Assembly (NCBI GenBank): GCA_026388655.1
Contig: JAPLJI010000182.1
Span: forward strand, 1 to 38,761
DNA length: 38,761 nucleotides
Direction: 5' to 3'
Source: Pseudomonadota bacterium
Lineage (GTDB): Bacteria > Desulfobacterota > JAPLJL01
In this document: positions 1 to 7,602 of the stretch, one piece after another
How positions within the stretch are numbered: position 1 is the stretch's first letter
Layout of the letters: every line of letters begins with the position of its first letter
Position numbers and translations under genes: made by a program
Notes under the pieces: generated by a model
The model's input: the letters and a program-made list of their open reading frames with translations, nothing else
What the model was told of the DNA's origin: nothing
Databases searched by the model: none

Positions 1-1067
1 CGGCAGGCCGTCCAGACGCTTTTCCCCTCCCATTTCTGATTTACCCTCCTCTGGACCTGTGAAACGATCACCCCCCGCCAGTATTTTTCATCATGGGAGG
101 CATCAACCTCCTCAAGCAGACGGCGAAAAGTTCGGGGGGAAGAAAGCCGGGCCTGGATCTCGCGGGAATCCCCGGCCAGGGCCCACTGGGGAAGGATGGA
201 GGACAGCCCGGTATTCGCGGCGGTGTAAGGATAGCGGTCCGCCGAGATCGGGTAATCTTTCCGGATGCAATCCTCGATCTTACTGAAAGCGGCGCCGAGT
301 TTTCCCCAGTTTTCTTCCCACATCGTCTTGAGATGAGAAATCTCCAGAGAGGCCCCGGTTTCCTTCCCTACCGCCAGGAATTCATCCAGGGCTTTCAGCA
401 ATCCTTTCCCTTCGCTCCGGATATGGGAGGAAAAAATCACGCCCCATTCCCGGGCCAATCTTCCCAACTCCATCAACTCGCGCTTCCCGGAAAAACAGGC
501 CGGCGCGTAAGCCAGCCCGGTGGAAAGCCCGATGGCCCCCGCCTCCAAGGCCTCCTCCGTCAGTGCCAGTATTTTTCGGAGTTCCCGGGAGTCGGGGGTT
601 CCCGGATCCCCGCCCATCACCGAGGCCCTGATGGTATTGTGCCCGCTGAGCAGGGCGAAATTTATCGAGATTCCCAGGTCTTCAAGGCAATTAAAATATT
701 CAGAAACTTTGCGCCAGGGATGTTTCAATCCGAAGGAGGAGGGAAAGCTTTTCAGCCTTTCCCTGGCCACCTCGTCATTCAAGGGAGCGGCCGAGTATCC
801 GCAGTTTCCCCCGACTTCCATCGTCACCCCCTGCCGGATCTTGCTCTCGGCCCGGGGATTGACCAGGAGATGATAATCGGAATGGGAATGGATATCGATA
901 AAACCGGGGGCGACCACCTTGCCCCTGGCCTTGATCGTTTTCCAGGCCCGCCCGAGGGATTTTCCCACCTCCGCGATCCGGTCGTCCCGAACGCCGATTT
1001 CGCCCGAGAAAGGCTCCCGGCCCGTTCCGTCAATTATCGTCGCCCCGGAAATTAAAATATCGAGCAC
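1..1067 (-). CDS. N-acyl-D-amino-acid deacylase (D-aminoacylase family), 3' part cut by window edge
   Basis: Not in the ORF track because it runs off the left edge and begins with GTG (complement of CAC at 1065-1067). Translation gives an amidohydrolase opening with VLDILISGATIIDGTG. It carries the metal-binding HSHSD motif after a VVAPGFIDIH stretch, then GVTMEVGGNCGYSAAPL and GLSTGLAYAPACF, which are hallmark blocks of the D-aminoacylase branch, then SHIRSEGKGLLKALDE and EISHLK. About 355 residues are present; the family is usually 480-550, so the C-terminal third is missing. Known family role: zinc-dependent hydrolysis of N-acyl-D-amino acids, or related dihydropyrimidinase-like chemistry. 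The substrate cannot be fixed here. There is no strong ribosome binding site before the GTG. The + strand ORF 93-1055 is its shadow. Confidence 0.88.
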   Translation of the reverse strand, partial: MLDILISGATIIDGTGREPFSGEIGVRDDRIAEVGKSLGRAWKTIKARGKVVAPGFIDIHSHSDYHLLVNPRAESKIRQGVTMEVGGNCGYSAAPLNDEVARERLKSFPSSFGLKHPWRKVSEYFNCLEDLGISINFALLSGHNTIRASVMGGDPGTPDSRELRKILALTEEALEAGAIGLSTGLAYAPACFSGKRELMELGRLAREWGVIFSSHIRSEGKGLLKALDEFLAVGKETGASLEISHLKTMWEENWGKLGAAFSKIEDCIRKDYPISADRYPYTAANTGLSSILPQWALAGDSREIQARLSSPRTFRRLLEEVDASHDEKYWRGVIVSQVQRRVNQKWEGKSVWTAC

Positions 1068-1353
1068 GGGGTTATTGTATCATTACGGATATTTCCTCCC
1101 AACTCTGAAAACTGGTTTCGAGTTAAGAGTCTCAAATTTAGTCAACTGTTAACCTGATGTTCTGATATCCACAGCCTGGTTTCCTCATACCTCGATACCC
1201 TTCCTTTGACCCGTCGCTCTTTGCTCCCTGCTCTCTGTTCCTGCCGGGCAGGATGCCCGGCCCCCTGTTGGTCTGTTGGACCGTTGGTCTTTTTGCTTTG
1301 CGCTCTGCTCCTTGCCCCTTGCCCCTTCCCCGGGTTTTATTTAACCTCCTTCC
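1068..1353. repeat. Intergenic word-repeat tract with a small palindrome
   Basis: No gene seen. The stretch is a string of short similar words: CTGGTTTCGAG, CTGATGTTCTGATATCC, TTGCTCCCTGCTCTCTG, and TTGCCCC repeated near 1315-1328. A perfect hairpin GCCGGGCA/TGCCCGGC with loop GGA lies at 1243-1261. Similar words recur around 5.1 kb and 26.9 kb. It separates two divergent genes but shows no convincing promoter. Confidence 0.6.
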
Positions 1354-2229
1354 ATGATTCCGAGCTTATCCACCCACCTTTTCGTCTTTTATGAATTGAA
1401 CGAGGAAATCCTCCGCCTGATTCGCACCGGCGGGTTTGAAAACATCGAGCTCTGGGGAATGGCCCCCCACCTTTCCCTGGACGACCCGGAAAAACTGAAA
1501 AACATCTCCCGGATTATTAACGATCACGGTCTCAAGGTTCGGAGCATGCACGCGCCTTTTTACCGCTCGATCTGGGACGCCTTTAACGGTAACTGGCTTT
1601 CCCTCTCCGATCCCGACGCGGGCAGGCGCCGGGAAGCCCTGGACATGGTTATCAAAGCCATCAAGGCCGCGGAAATTTTTGGGCACCGGGTCCTGGTCCT
1701 CCATTGCGGCTTTTCCGGGAAGAAGATAAGTCGGGACGAAAAAAATCTGGTCGGAAGCATCGAAAAGTTAACCGAGATCTCGCGGGATTACGGAGTAAAG
1801 TTGGCCCTGGAAAACAGTCCGGAGTCATATGCCGGGGTTTCCTCTGTCCTCAAGATTGTCCGGGAATTCGATCCGGAAACCCTGGGCTTCTGTCTGGATT
1901 TAGGCCACGCCAATCTGGAGCCGGGAATGAACCCGGTGGAGGCGATCGAGAAGGGAGGCTCCCGGCTGGCCAATCTTCACGTTTCCGACAATTCCGGAAA
2001 AATCGATGAGCATAATCTGCCCGGGCAGGGAAAAATCTCCTGGGATAAAGTCACAAAAAAACTGGGCACTCCTTTCCCCCTTGAAGAAAAAACCGTGAAT
2101 CCATCCCGCCCGGTTCTTTTCACCTTTGAGCTTGCCGATCCGGATCGGGGTCAACCCCGAACCATGGAAAGATTTGACCCGGTGGTCAAAAAATCCCGGG
2201 CTTTTTTTGAAAAATTCTTCCCCGGTTAA
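1354..2229 (+). CDS. Sugar phosphate isomerase/epimerase-like TIM-barrel protein
   Basis: 291 residues, the usual size for the AP-endonuclease-2/xylose-isomerase-like TIM-barrel family (COG1082 type). The protein opens with a beta strand and a FENIELW block. It carries SMHAPF (H66), VLVLHCG (H117), LALENSPES (E153), CLDLGHANL (D182, H185), NLHVSDN (H209), DEHNLPGQG (H220) and FTFEL (E259). These are the family's metal-ligand positions in order. Members isomerise or epimerise sugars or polyols, or act as endonuclease IV. The lack of endonuclease IV signatures and the short length favour a sugar isomerase or epimerase, substrate unknown. It stands alone on the + strand. There is no clear Shine-Dalgarno, and the start abuts a repeat tract, so the exact start is uncertain. 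Confidence 0.82.
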   Translation: MIPSLSTHLFVFYELNEEILRLIRTGGFENIELWGMAPHLSLDDPEKLKNISRIINDHGLKVRSMHAPFYRSIWDAFNGNWLSLSDPDAGRRREALDMVIKAIKAAEIFGHRVLVLHCGFSGKKISRDEKNLVGSIEKLTEISRDYGVKLALENSPESYAGVSSVLKIVREFDPETLGFCLDLGHANLEPGMNPVEAIEKGGSRLANLHVSDNSGKIDEHNLPGQGKISWDKVTKKLGTPFPLEEKTVNPSRPVLFTFELADPDRGQPRTMERFDPVVKKSRAFFEKFFPG

Positions 2230-2255
2230 AATTCATTACAAAAAAACACCATTAT

Positions 2256-2284
2256 TTGACTATCTCTTACATTTTACCTAGAAT
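2256..2284 (+). promoter_or_regulatory. Sigma-70-type promoter, TTGACT-17-TAGAAT
   Basis: TTGACT at 2256-2261 and TAGAAT at 2279-2284 with exactly 17 bases between. Transcription would start near 2291, about 33 bases before the likely TTG start of the next gene. A second promoter with the same -10 hexamer and spacing lies at 12111-12139. Confidence 0.72.
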
Positions 2285-2324
2285 ATTTATGCTGTAATTA
2301 ATAAGATAAATGGAGGGGAAAAAG

Positions 2325-3560
2325 TTGTATAACCAGTTAAAAAGTCTACTATTAGTGATCTTGACCATGTTACTGGTTTTAGGCATAACCAGGGTTTCTG
2401 CCGCCAATCCGGTTCGGGTGGGATGCATCCCCTTTGAAAATATCACCGGCATCAAGGACATGGCCTGGATTTCCGAGGGAATGCCCAAGGCTATCTCCCT
2501 GGATTTGGCGAAAAATCCCAACCTGAAAATTCTGGAAGCCGAAGAAATTAAAAGGGCTTTAAGCGAACTGGGGCTGCCGGTCGGTTCCGGGGTTAACGCC
2601 TCCAACGCCCAGAAAGTCGGGCAAAAACTCGGGTCCGAATACATCATCATCGGCAACTTCCAGCAATTCGGTTCCGACCTTAAAATCGATGTCCATGTAA
2701 CCGACGTTGCCAGCGGGGTAATCGTGGAATCGCAGAAGGTCACCGGCAAGGCGGATAACGTATTCGCCCTTCAGGACTCCCTGGTGGAAGCGGTTTCCAA
2801 CTCCATGAAGAAAGTCATCAGCTCGAAGGATAATGCTCCCAAGACTCCGGCTCCAGCCCCGAACCCGCCCGCCGCGGTTGTCCCCGCTCCCACGCTTGCC
2901 CCCCCTCCTCCACTTCCCCCGCCGCCCCCGCTTCCCAAGCCCACGGCCCAGGCCAAAAAAAATACGGAAAACGAAGCCACCCGCAACCTGATCGGCAAGC
3001 AACAGAAAAAAAACCCCGCTTCCTTTAAGCAGGCCGAGAACGACGCTACCCGGCAATTACTCGCCCAGCAAACCACGACCGGGACTCCGGCGGCCCCGCC
3101 GGCGGTACCGGTGGCGGTCACGGCCGCCCCCGCCCCGGGTACGCCCAAGACGGTTTCCCGGGCCCAGGAAGACGCCGCCACCAAAGAGCTGATGCAGGAG
3201 AAAAAGGCTGCCCTGACCGCTTCCGAGTGGTACAACAAGGGAGTCCGGCTAAACAACAATTCAGACGAGGAAATGGCTTATTACCGGGAAGCCATCCGGT
3301 CTGATTCCACCTTCGCCCCTCCTTATTACAATCTGGGCTTGATTCTTTATAACCGGGGCATGAAACAGGAAGCGACGGAGAATTTTGAGAAATATATCAT
3401 TTATTCCAAGGATGCCGCGGAAAAAGCCCGGGTGCAGGAGATTCTGCAAAAGATAAATTCCAATCAGCCGGCGCTGCCCGAGCCCAAGGTCAACACCCCG
3501 GCCAAGGGCCCGGACCAGATGCCCGTCCTGTACGAAGACAAGGGGCCGGGGATTAAATAA
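2325..3560 (+). CDS. Secreted TolB/FlgO-like protein with proline-rich linker and C-terminal TPR
   Basis: The track starts at ATG 2310, but GGAGGGG lies inside that extension at 2312-2318. The in-frame TTG at 2325 sits six bases after it and begins an ideal signal peptide (MYNQLKSLLLVILTMLLVLGI), so I place the start there (411 residues). Using track numbering, residues 34-170 resemble the FlgO/CsgG/TolB-N fold: VRVGCIPFENITG, then LGSEYIIIGNFQQ. Residues 175-212 are a Pro/Ala linker with PPPPLPPPPPLP. Three short repeats of the type ENxATRxLxxxQ occur at about 219, 242 and 285. Residues 303-370 form one or two TPRs (ASEWYNKGVRLNN, PPYYNLGLILYNRG). Likely periplasmic scaffold or envelope assembly factor. 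It is probably co-transcribed with the sigma-54 activator 55 bases downstream. Function is not known. Confidence 0.8.
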   Translation: MYNQLKSLLLVILTMLLVLGITRVSAANPVRVGCIPFENITGIKDMAWISEGMPKAISLDLAKNPNLKILEAEEIKRALSELGLPVGSGVNASNAQKVGQKLGSEYIIIGNFQQFGSDLKIDVHVTDVASGVIVESQKVTGKADNVFALQDSLVEAVSNSMKKVISSKDNAPKTPAPAPNPPAAVVPAPTLAPPPPLPPPPPLPKPTAQAKKNTENEATRNLIGKQQKKNPASFKQAENDATRQLLAQQTTTGTPAAPPAVPVAVTAAPAPGTPKTVSRAQEDAATKELMQEKKAALTASEWYNKGVRLNNNSDEEMAYYREAIRSDSTFAPPYYNLGLILYNRGMKQEATENFEKYIIYSKDAAEKARVQEILQKINSNQPALPEPKVNTPAKGPDQMPVLYEDKGPGIK

Positions 3561-3615
3561 CCCGCATCGGAATGAAATCTACCAGGAGGCCGGGTTGACC
3601 ATCCGGGTTTGAGCC

Positions 3616-5049
3616 TTGCCGGAAAATTCGATCATTATTATTAATCCCGATTCGGAATCCCGGGACCAGATCGCCAAAACCGTGGCCGGCCTGGGACATA
3701 AGCCCATGAACGCCGGGAGCGGTAAGGAAGGTCTCCAGCTTATTCTCGACGAAGAGGCCCAGATCGTTCTCTGCGATTTAAATCTGCCCGATACCGCCGG
3801 GCTGAACATTCTCCAGGAATCCCTGAAGGCAAATCCCGATATTGCCTTTATCCTCATTACTTCCGAAGGCACGCTCGACTCGGCCCTGCAGGCCCGGCGC
3901 CTGGGGGCCTATGATTATCTCGCCCGTCCTTTTCAACCCGGGGAACTGGAAAACGCCGTCCAGCGGGCCTCGGAAAGGACCAAGCTGCTTTACGAAAACC
4001 GGCTGCTCAAGGAGGAAATCGGTCTCCGTTATGATTTTTCCCGAATCATCGGGAAAAGCCGGCCGATCCAGGAAATCATTTCCTTGATTAAAAAGGTTTC
4101 CCTGACCAAAAGCACCGTTCTGATTACCGGGGAAAGCGGAACCGGGAAAGAGCTGGTGGCCAAGGCCATTCACTACAACAGCCGCCGGGCCTCCAAGCCC
4201 CTGGTAGTGGTTAACTGCGGGGCCATCCCGGAAAACCTGCTGGAAAGCGAAATGTTCGGCTACCGCAAGGGCGCTTTCACCGGCGCGACCGGCAACCGCC
4301 GCGGTCTTTTCGAGGAATCGAACGGGGGCACCCTTTTCCTGGACGAAATCGGCGAGCTTCCTCTCCAGCTCCAGCCCAAGATCCTCCGGGCCATCCAGGA
4401 AGAGGAAATCCGGCCCCTGGGAGGAAACGAGTCCATCAAGCTGGATTTAAGAATAATCGTCGCCACCAATAAAAACCTGGAAGAAGAGGTGGCGGCCGGA
4501 AGATTCCGGGAGGAGCTTTACTACCGCCTGAACGTTTTCAACATCCATATCCCCCCGCTCCGGGAACGCCCCGATGACATCGAGCCCCTGGTTCACCACA
4601 TCTGGCGCAACCTCTGCCAGCAGAACAACCGGACCTTCCGGGAAATCAGTCCCAACGCCATGGTCATGCTGAAAAACTTCCCCTGGCCGGGCAACGTGCG
4701 TGAAATCGAAAATGCCCTGGAACAAAGCCTGCTTCTCCTGGATGAACGAAAAATATTCCTGGAGGAAGAGGATCTCCCTCTCTTCCTGGAGCAGCGGATC
4801 TCCGAAAGAAAGCGCCGGTTCATCCGGGACTCGCTGGGCCACGCCCTTTCCCTCGACGAATACACCAAGGTTTTCATCCAGACCTTTGAAAAGGATTACC
4901 CGGATACCGAAATCGCGCGGATGCTGGGGATTAACCCCAAAACCCTTTGGGAAAAAAGGAAAAAATGGGGGCTGGTTAAAAAACGCAAGGTCCGCTCCGC
5001 CCCCGCCACCCAGGACCAGTCACAGCCCGTCGACAGTCCGGAAGCTTAA
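3616..5049 (+). CDS. NtrC-family sigma-54-dependent response regulator with altered receiver pocket
   Basis: 477 residues, TTG start. Receiver domain (about 5-118) with phosphoacceptor-position D54 in LCDLNLPD. The acidic pair is reduced (NPDSES, where NtrC has DD), and the invariant lysine is arginine (YLARPF, R104). The AAA+ domain follows: Walker A GESGTGKE (172-179), GAFTGA sigma-54 contact loop, Walker B GGTLFLDEIGEL, and the sensor/arginine-finger region PLRERPDDIEPL, then FPWPGNVREIEN. The C-terminus has a Fis-type helix-turn-helix (DTEIARMLGINPKTLWEKRKKWGL). Known role: opens promoters with sigma-54 RNA polymerase. No histidine kinase is adjacent. The preceding secreted TPR protein is the only likely operon partner. 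The retained GAFTGA says activation is intact even if phosphorylation control is unusual. Confidence 0.95.
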   Translation: MPENSIIIINPDSESRDQIAKTVAGLGHKPMNAGSGKEGLQLILDEEAQIVLCDLNLPDTAGLNILQESLKANPDIAFILITSEGTLDSALQARRLGAYDYLARPFQPGELENAVQRASERTKLLYENRLLKEEIGLRYDFSRIIGKSRPIQEIISLIKKVSLTKSTVLITGESGTGKELVAKAIHYNSRRASKPLVVVNCGAIPENLLESEMFGYRKGAFTGATGNRRGLFEESNGGTLFLDEIGELPLQLQPKILRAIQEEEIRPLGGNESIKLDLRIIVATNKNLEEEVAAGRFREELYYRLNVFNIHIPPLRERPDDIEPLVHHIWRNLCQQNNRTFREISPNAMVMLKNFPWPGNVREIENALEQSLLLLDERKIFLEEEDLPLFLEQRISERKRRFIRDSLGHALSLDEYTKVFIQTFEKDYPDTEIARMLGINPKTLWEKRKKWGLVKKRKVRSAPATQDQSQPVDSPEA

Positions 5050-5241
5050 TCAATAAATTTCTAATTTCTTAAGACGAATTTCATCTTTAGTTTCTGGTTT
5101 CGGGTTTCGAGTTTCGAGTTTCGAGTTTCAATTGTGGAATTTGATCATTGGAATTTGTTTGGTAATTGAGATTTGGTTATTGGTCATTATTTGGTAATTG
5201 GTGCTTGGTCATTGGAATTTGATTGGTAATTAGTCATTGCC
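5050..5241. repeat. Word-repeat tract (TTTCGAG and TTGGTAATTGG families)
   Basis: No gene. Three near-perfect copies of the heptamer GAGTTTC sit around 5100-5130. They are followed by a run of TTGGTAATTGG/TTGGTCATTGG-like units separated by AATTTG words, up to the ATG at 5242. Related units occur at 7055-7088 and 19335-19370, and the reverse complement of the first family is at 37797-37822. AT content is far above the flanking genes. Confidence 0.75.
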
Positions 5242-5985
5242 ATGAGATACATTAGATATTCGCTTTTCTTTCTCACCCTCTTGCTGCTCACCCCGGCCTT
5301 TACCGTCATCCTCGCCTTCCTCCGGATTTTCGGCCTGGCCTGGACCCCCGGAGGACACATCGGCAAGTTCTGGGCCAATGCCCTGCTCCTCTCCGCCGGG
5401 GTGAAGGTACAGACCTTCGGGATGGAGAACGTTCATCCCTACAAGAAATACATTTTCGTCTCCAACCACGTGAGCCACTTCGACACCCTGGTCCTCCTGG
5501 CCAAGCTGCCCCCCTCCTACCGTTTCCTGGCCAAGCGCGAGCTTTTCCAGATTCCCTTTTTCGGCTGGGCGCTGGCACTCGCCGGGCATATCAAAGTTTC
5601 CCGCGGCCGGAAGGGCGATATCCGGAAAATCCTGGACCAAACTGAAAAGGTTCTGCACAGGGGCACTTCCGTTCACTTTTTCGCCGAAGCGACCCGGAGC
5701 CCGGACGGAAAAATTTATCCCTTCAAGCCGGGGGCGTTTCTCCTGGCCCAGGAGACCCGCGTCCCGATCATTCCGGTGGGACTCCGGGGAACGCGGGATA
5801 TTCTTCCCAAGGGCGCCATGCTCCCCCGCCCCACGCAAGCGATTCTGACCGTGGGCAAGCCGTTCATGGTCCCGGAAGACGGCTCCCGGCTGGCGGAGGT
5901 TCTGGAAAGCGCCCGAAAAACCGTGTCCGCGCTTTCCGGCCAGGAACTCGGCACTTCTCGCCCGAAATCCAGTCACCAGTCCTAG
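5242..5985 (+). CDS. plsC: 1-acyl-sn-glycerol-3-phosphate acyltransferase (PlsC family)
   Basis: 247 residues. An N-terminal hydrophobic segment (about 5-30) anchors it in the inner membrane. The HX4D catalytic motif is NHVSHFD (H76, D81). Block III is FAEATRSPDG (147-156), with the glycine of the usual EGTRS replaced by alanine. Block IV is VPIIPVGLRGT. The family transfers an acyl chain to lysophosphatidate to make phosphatidate. With one PlsC-like gene in view it could equally be an acyltransferase for another lysolipid. There is no Shine-Dalgarno: the ATG directly follows the word-repeat tract. The AT-rich text and antisense ORFs around it are not genes. Confidence 0.9.
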   Translation: MRYIRYSLFFLTLLLLTPAFTVILAFLRIFGLAWTPGGHIGKFWANALLLSAGVKVQTFGMENVHPYKKYIFVSNHVSHFDTLVLLAKLPPSYRFLAKRELFQIPFFGWALALAGHIKVSRGRKGDIRKILDQTEKVLHRGTSVHFFAEATRSPDGKIYPFKPGAFLLAQETRVPIIPVGLRGTRDILPKGAMLPRPTQAILTVGKPFMVPEDGSRLAEVLESARKTVSALSGQELGTSRPKSSHQS

Positions 5986-6204
5986 GTCTCCAGTCCTAAG
6001 TCTTCGAAAATCAGTCCTTAGTTTCCGGTCATCAGTTTTCAGTCAGTATTTCGATTTTTTTCATTCTACCGATATGAGACATGGGCCAGGTGGCTGAGGA
6101 CTTCTTTATATTGACCTTGGACGCGGGATTTCTCCTGCTGGTCGCCAGTTTTATCGAGGGAAGCAAAACCGAAGGACTGAGGACTTAGGACTTTTTTACC
6201 GATT
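5986..6204. repeat. Word-repeat tract (CAGTCCTAAGTC family) with an unlikely 35-codon ORF
   Basis: Units such as CCAGTCCTAGGTCT, CCAGTCCTAAGTCT and ATCAGTCCTTAGTTT follow the plsC-like stop, and GGACTGAGGACTTAGG closes the gap. A + strand ORF at 6081-6188 would encode a mildly hydrophobic 35-residue peptide (MGQVAEDFFILTLDAGF...). It has no ribosome binding site and ends inside the repeat words, so I do not call it. Confidence 0.55.
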
Positions 6205-6972
6205 TTATTTGAGTTTGATTAATGGATACGACCCGACCACGGTCAGGGTCAGGGTGTGGCGTAAAAGTTTTTGGAGGGCTTCCTTGATCTTGGGGTTCTT
6301 CCGGTGGCCTTCAACCTCAACGAAGAAATTATATTCCCCGACCATTTGCGGTTTGGGCCGCGAGGGATTTCTCCCGATCACGAAAAAGTTGGTGATGTTC
6401 GTGCCCAGGTTTTCAATCTGGGGGAGGAGCACCTTCAAGCTGTAGATCCGCGCCGCCCGGAGGTTGGCGATGGCCGCACCCTGGGCATCCGCGGAAGCCG
6501 CCCGGGCTGCCTCCGACGTGCTGACCTTCTCCGTAAGTTTGGCACCCGGAATATTGTCCTGGACCCAATCGCGGCAAAAAGACAACGGAATGGGGTTGGA
6601 ATAAACCCGCTTGATCTTCCGGCTGGCCTCGGCAAAACGCGGAAAGGCCCTGGTCCCCGCCCCTTTTCCCTGGGTTCCCAAGACCTTGGGGTTAACCAGG
6701 AGGGATAGGACGATGGGAAGAGATAATTCCTCCAGGATGGAGAGCCCGCTCCGGCTGAAATCCTCCCGCATCACCTGGTCCACTACTTCGTAAACCGCGC
6801 CCCGGGCGGAATTCTCGATCGGGACCACCCCGATGGCCTGGGGATCCTTTGTCACCGCCCGGAAAACCCCGAAAGTTTCCCGGATGGGGAAATACTCGCC
6901 CCGCCGGCCAAAGCGCTGGAGGGCCGCTTCCTCGCTGAAACTTCCCTCCGGTCCGAAATAATAAATTCTCAT
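6205..6972 (-). CDS. pheA: Prephenate dehydratase
   Basis: 255 residues. It begins MRIYYFGPEGSFSEEAAL, the classic PheA N-terminus. GVVPIENSARGAV matches the GVVPIENS signature, and VSTSEAAR with GAAIANLRAARIYSL covers the second half of the catalytic domain. LGTNITNFFVIGR is the T-R/N-F region that holds the catalytic threonine. A C-terminal ACT domain follows (EYNFFVEVEGHRKN), ending soon after VVGSYPL, so it is slightly shorter than typical 270-285 residue enzymes. Reaction: prephenate to phenylpyruvate for phenylalanine synthesis, with feedback by Phe through ACT. No chorismate mutase domain is fused. It lies 120 bases after ssb on the same strand, but a dispersed repeat sits in the gap, so co-transcription is uncertain. 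Confidence 0.93.
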   Translation of the reverse strand: MRIYYFGPEGSFSEEAALQRFGRRGEYFPIRETFGVFRAVTKDPQAIGVVPIENSARGAVYEVVDQVMREDFSRSGLSILEELSLPIVLSLLVNPKVLGTQGKGAGTRAFPRFAEASRKIKRVYSNPIPLSFCRDWVQDNIPGAKLTEKVSTSEAARAASADAQGAAIANLRAARIYSLKVLLPQIENLGTNITNFFVIGRNPSRPKPQMVGEYNFFVEVEGHRKNPKIKEALQKLLRHTLTLTVVGSYPLIKLK

Positions 6973-6988
6973 ATTTTGTTTTTATTCG

Positions 6989-7046
6989 AACCGTAACCGT
7001 ATGACCCAACCGAAACGAGTCGCGCAACCGCAACCGATTGACTCAA
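6989..7046. repeat. 58-base dispersed repeat, copy A
   Basis: Starts AACCGTAACCG, contains AACCGAAACGAG and CGCGCAACCG, and ends ACTCAA. It aligns without gaps to 15821-15878, with 51 of 58 positions identical by my count. It is followed directly by TTGGTAATTGG units at 7055-7088. Confidence 0.85.
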
Positions 7047-7092
7047 TTTTTTTTCGTTTGGTAATTGGAGCTTGGTAATTGGAACTTGCCTT

Positions 7093-7560
7093 TTAGAAGG
7101 GAATGTCTTCTTCCGGCCCTTTGGCGTGATCATCCCCGGGCGGCTCTTCCGAAGAATCCTTGCTGTAGCCCCGGGACTCTCCTCCCGAAGGCAGGAAGCG
7201 GACGGTGTTGGCCACCACTTCAATTTTATTGCGCTTCTGCCCGTCCTGGCTTTCCCAACGCCTTTGCCGGATCCGGCCCTCGACCAGGGCCAACCGGCCC
7301 TTGTTTAGATATTCCGCGCAGTTTTCTCCCTGTTTTCCGAAAACCACTATATCGATAAAGCTGACCTCTTCCTTGTAATCTTTGGATTTGTCCCCCTCGC
7401 CATGAGGGGCGGGGTCTTCTCCTCCCCCCGAAGCCCGATAGCGATGGTTAATCGCGAGGGAGAAAGAAGCCACCGCGGTGCCGCTGGGGGTATAACGAAG
7501 CTCCGGGTCCCGGGTCAGGTTCCCGAGCAGGATTACCTTGCTATAACTGTAGCTTCCCAT
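7093..7560 (-). CDS. ssb: Single-stranded DNA-binding protein
   Basis: 155 residues with one OB fold. SYSKVILLGNLTRDPELRYTPSG and VASFSLAINHRY form the first strands. FIDIVVFGKQGENCAEYLNKG and ALVEGRIRQRRWE form the conserved core. The C-terminal tail is acidic and ends EEDIPF, the peptide through which SSB recruits replication and repair partners. The loop between strands carries an extra acidic/basic insert (GGGEDPAPHGEGDKSKDYKEE). The start has AAGGAGAGGGGG just upstream. It lies 42 bases downstream of rpsF on the same strand, the common rpsF-ssb pairing. rpsR and rplI, which often follow, are absent here. Confidence 0.96.
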   Translation of the reverse strand: MGSYSYSKVILLGNLTRDPELRYTPSGTAVASFSLAINHRYRASGGGEDPAPHGEGDKSKDYKEEVSFIDIVVFGKQGENCAEYLNKGRLALVEGRIRQRRWESQDGQKRNKIEVVANTVRFLPSGGESRGYSKDSSEEPPGDDHAKGPEEDIPF

Positions 7561-7602
7561 TCCCCCTCTCCTTTCGCGGAATCGTTTCCCCCCCGGAGAA
7601 TA

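Noticed and set aside
93-1055. 320-residue + strand ORF
   Set aside because: Antisense shadow of the partial D-aminoacylase, which has clear family motifs on the minus strand.
6081-6188. 35-codon + strand ORF
   Set aside because: No ribosome binding site, ends in repeat words, no recognisable sequence.
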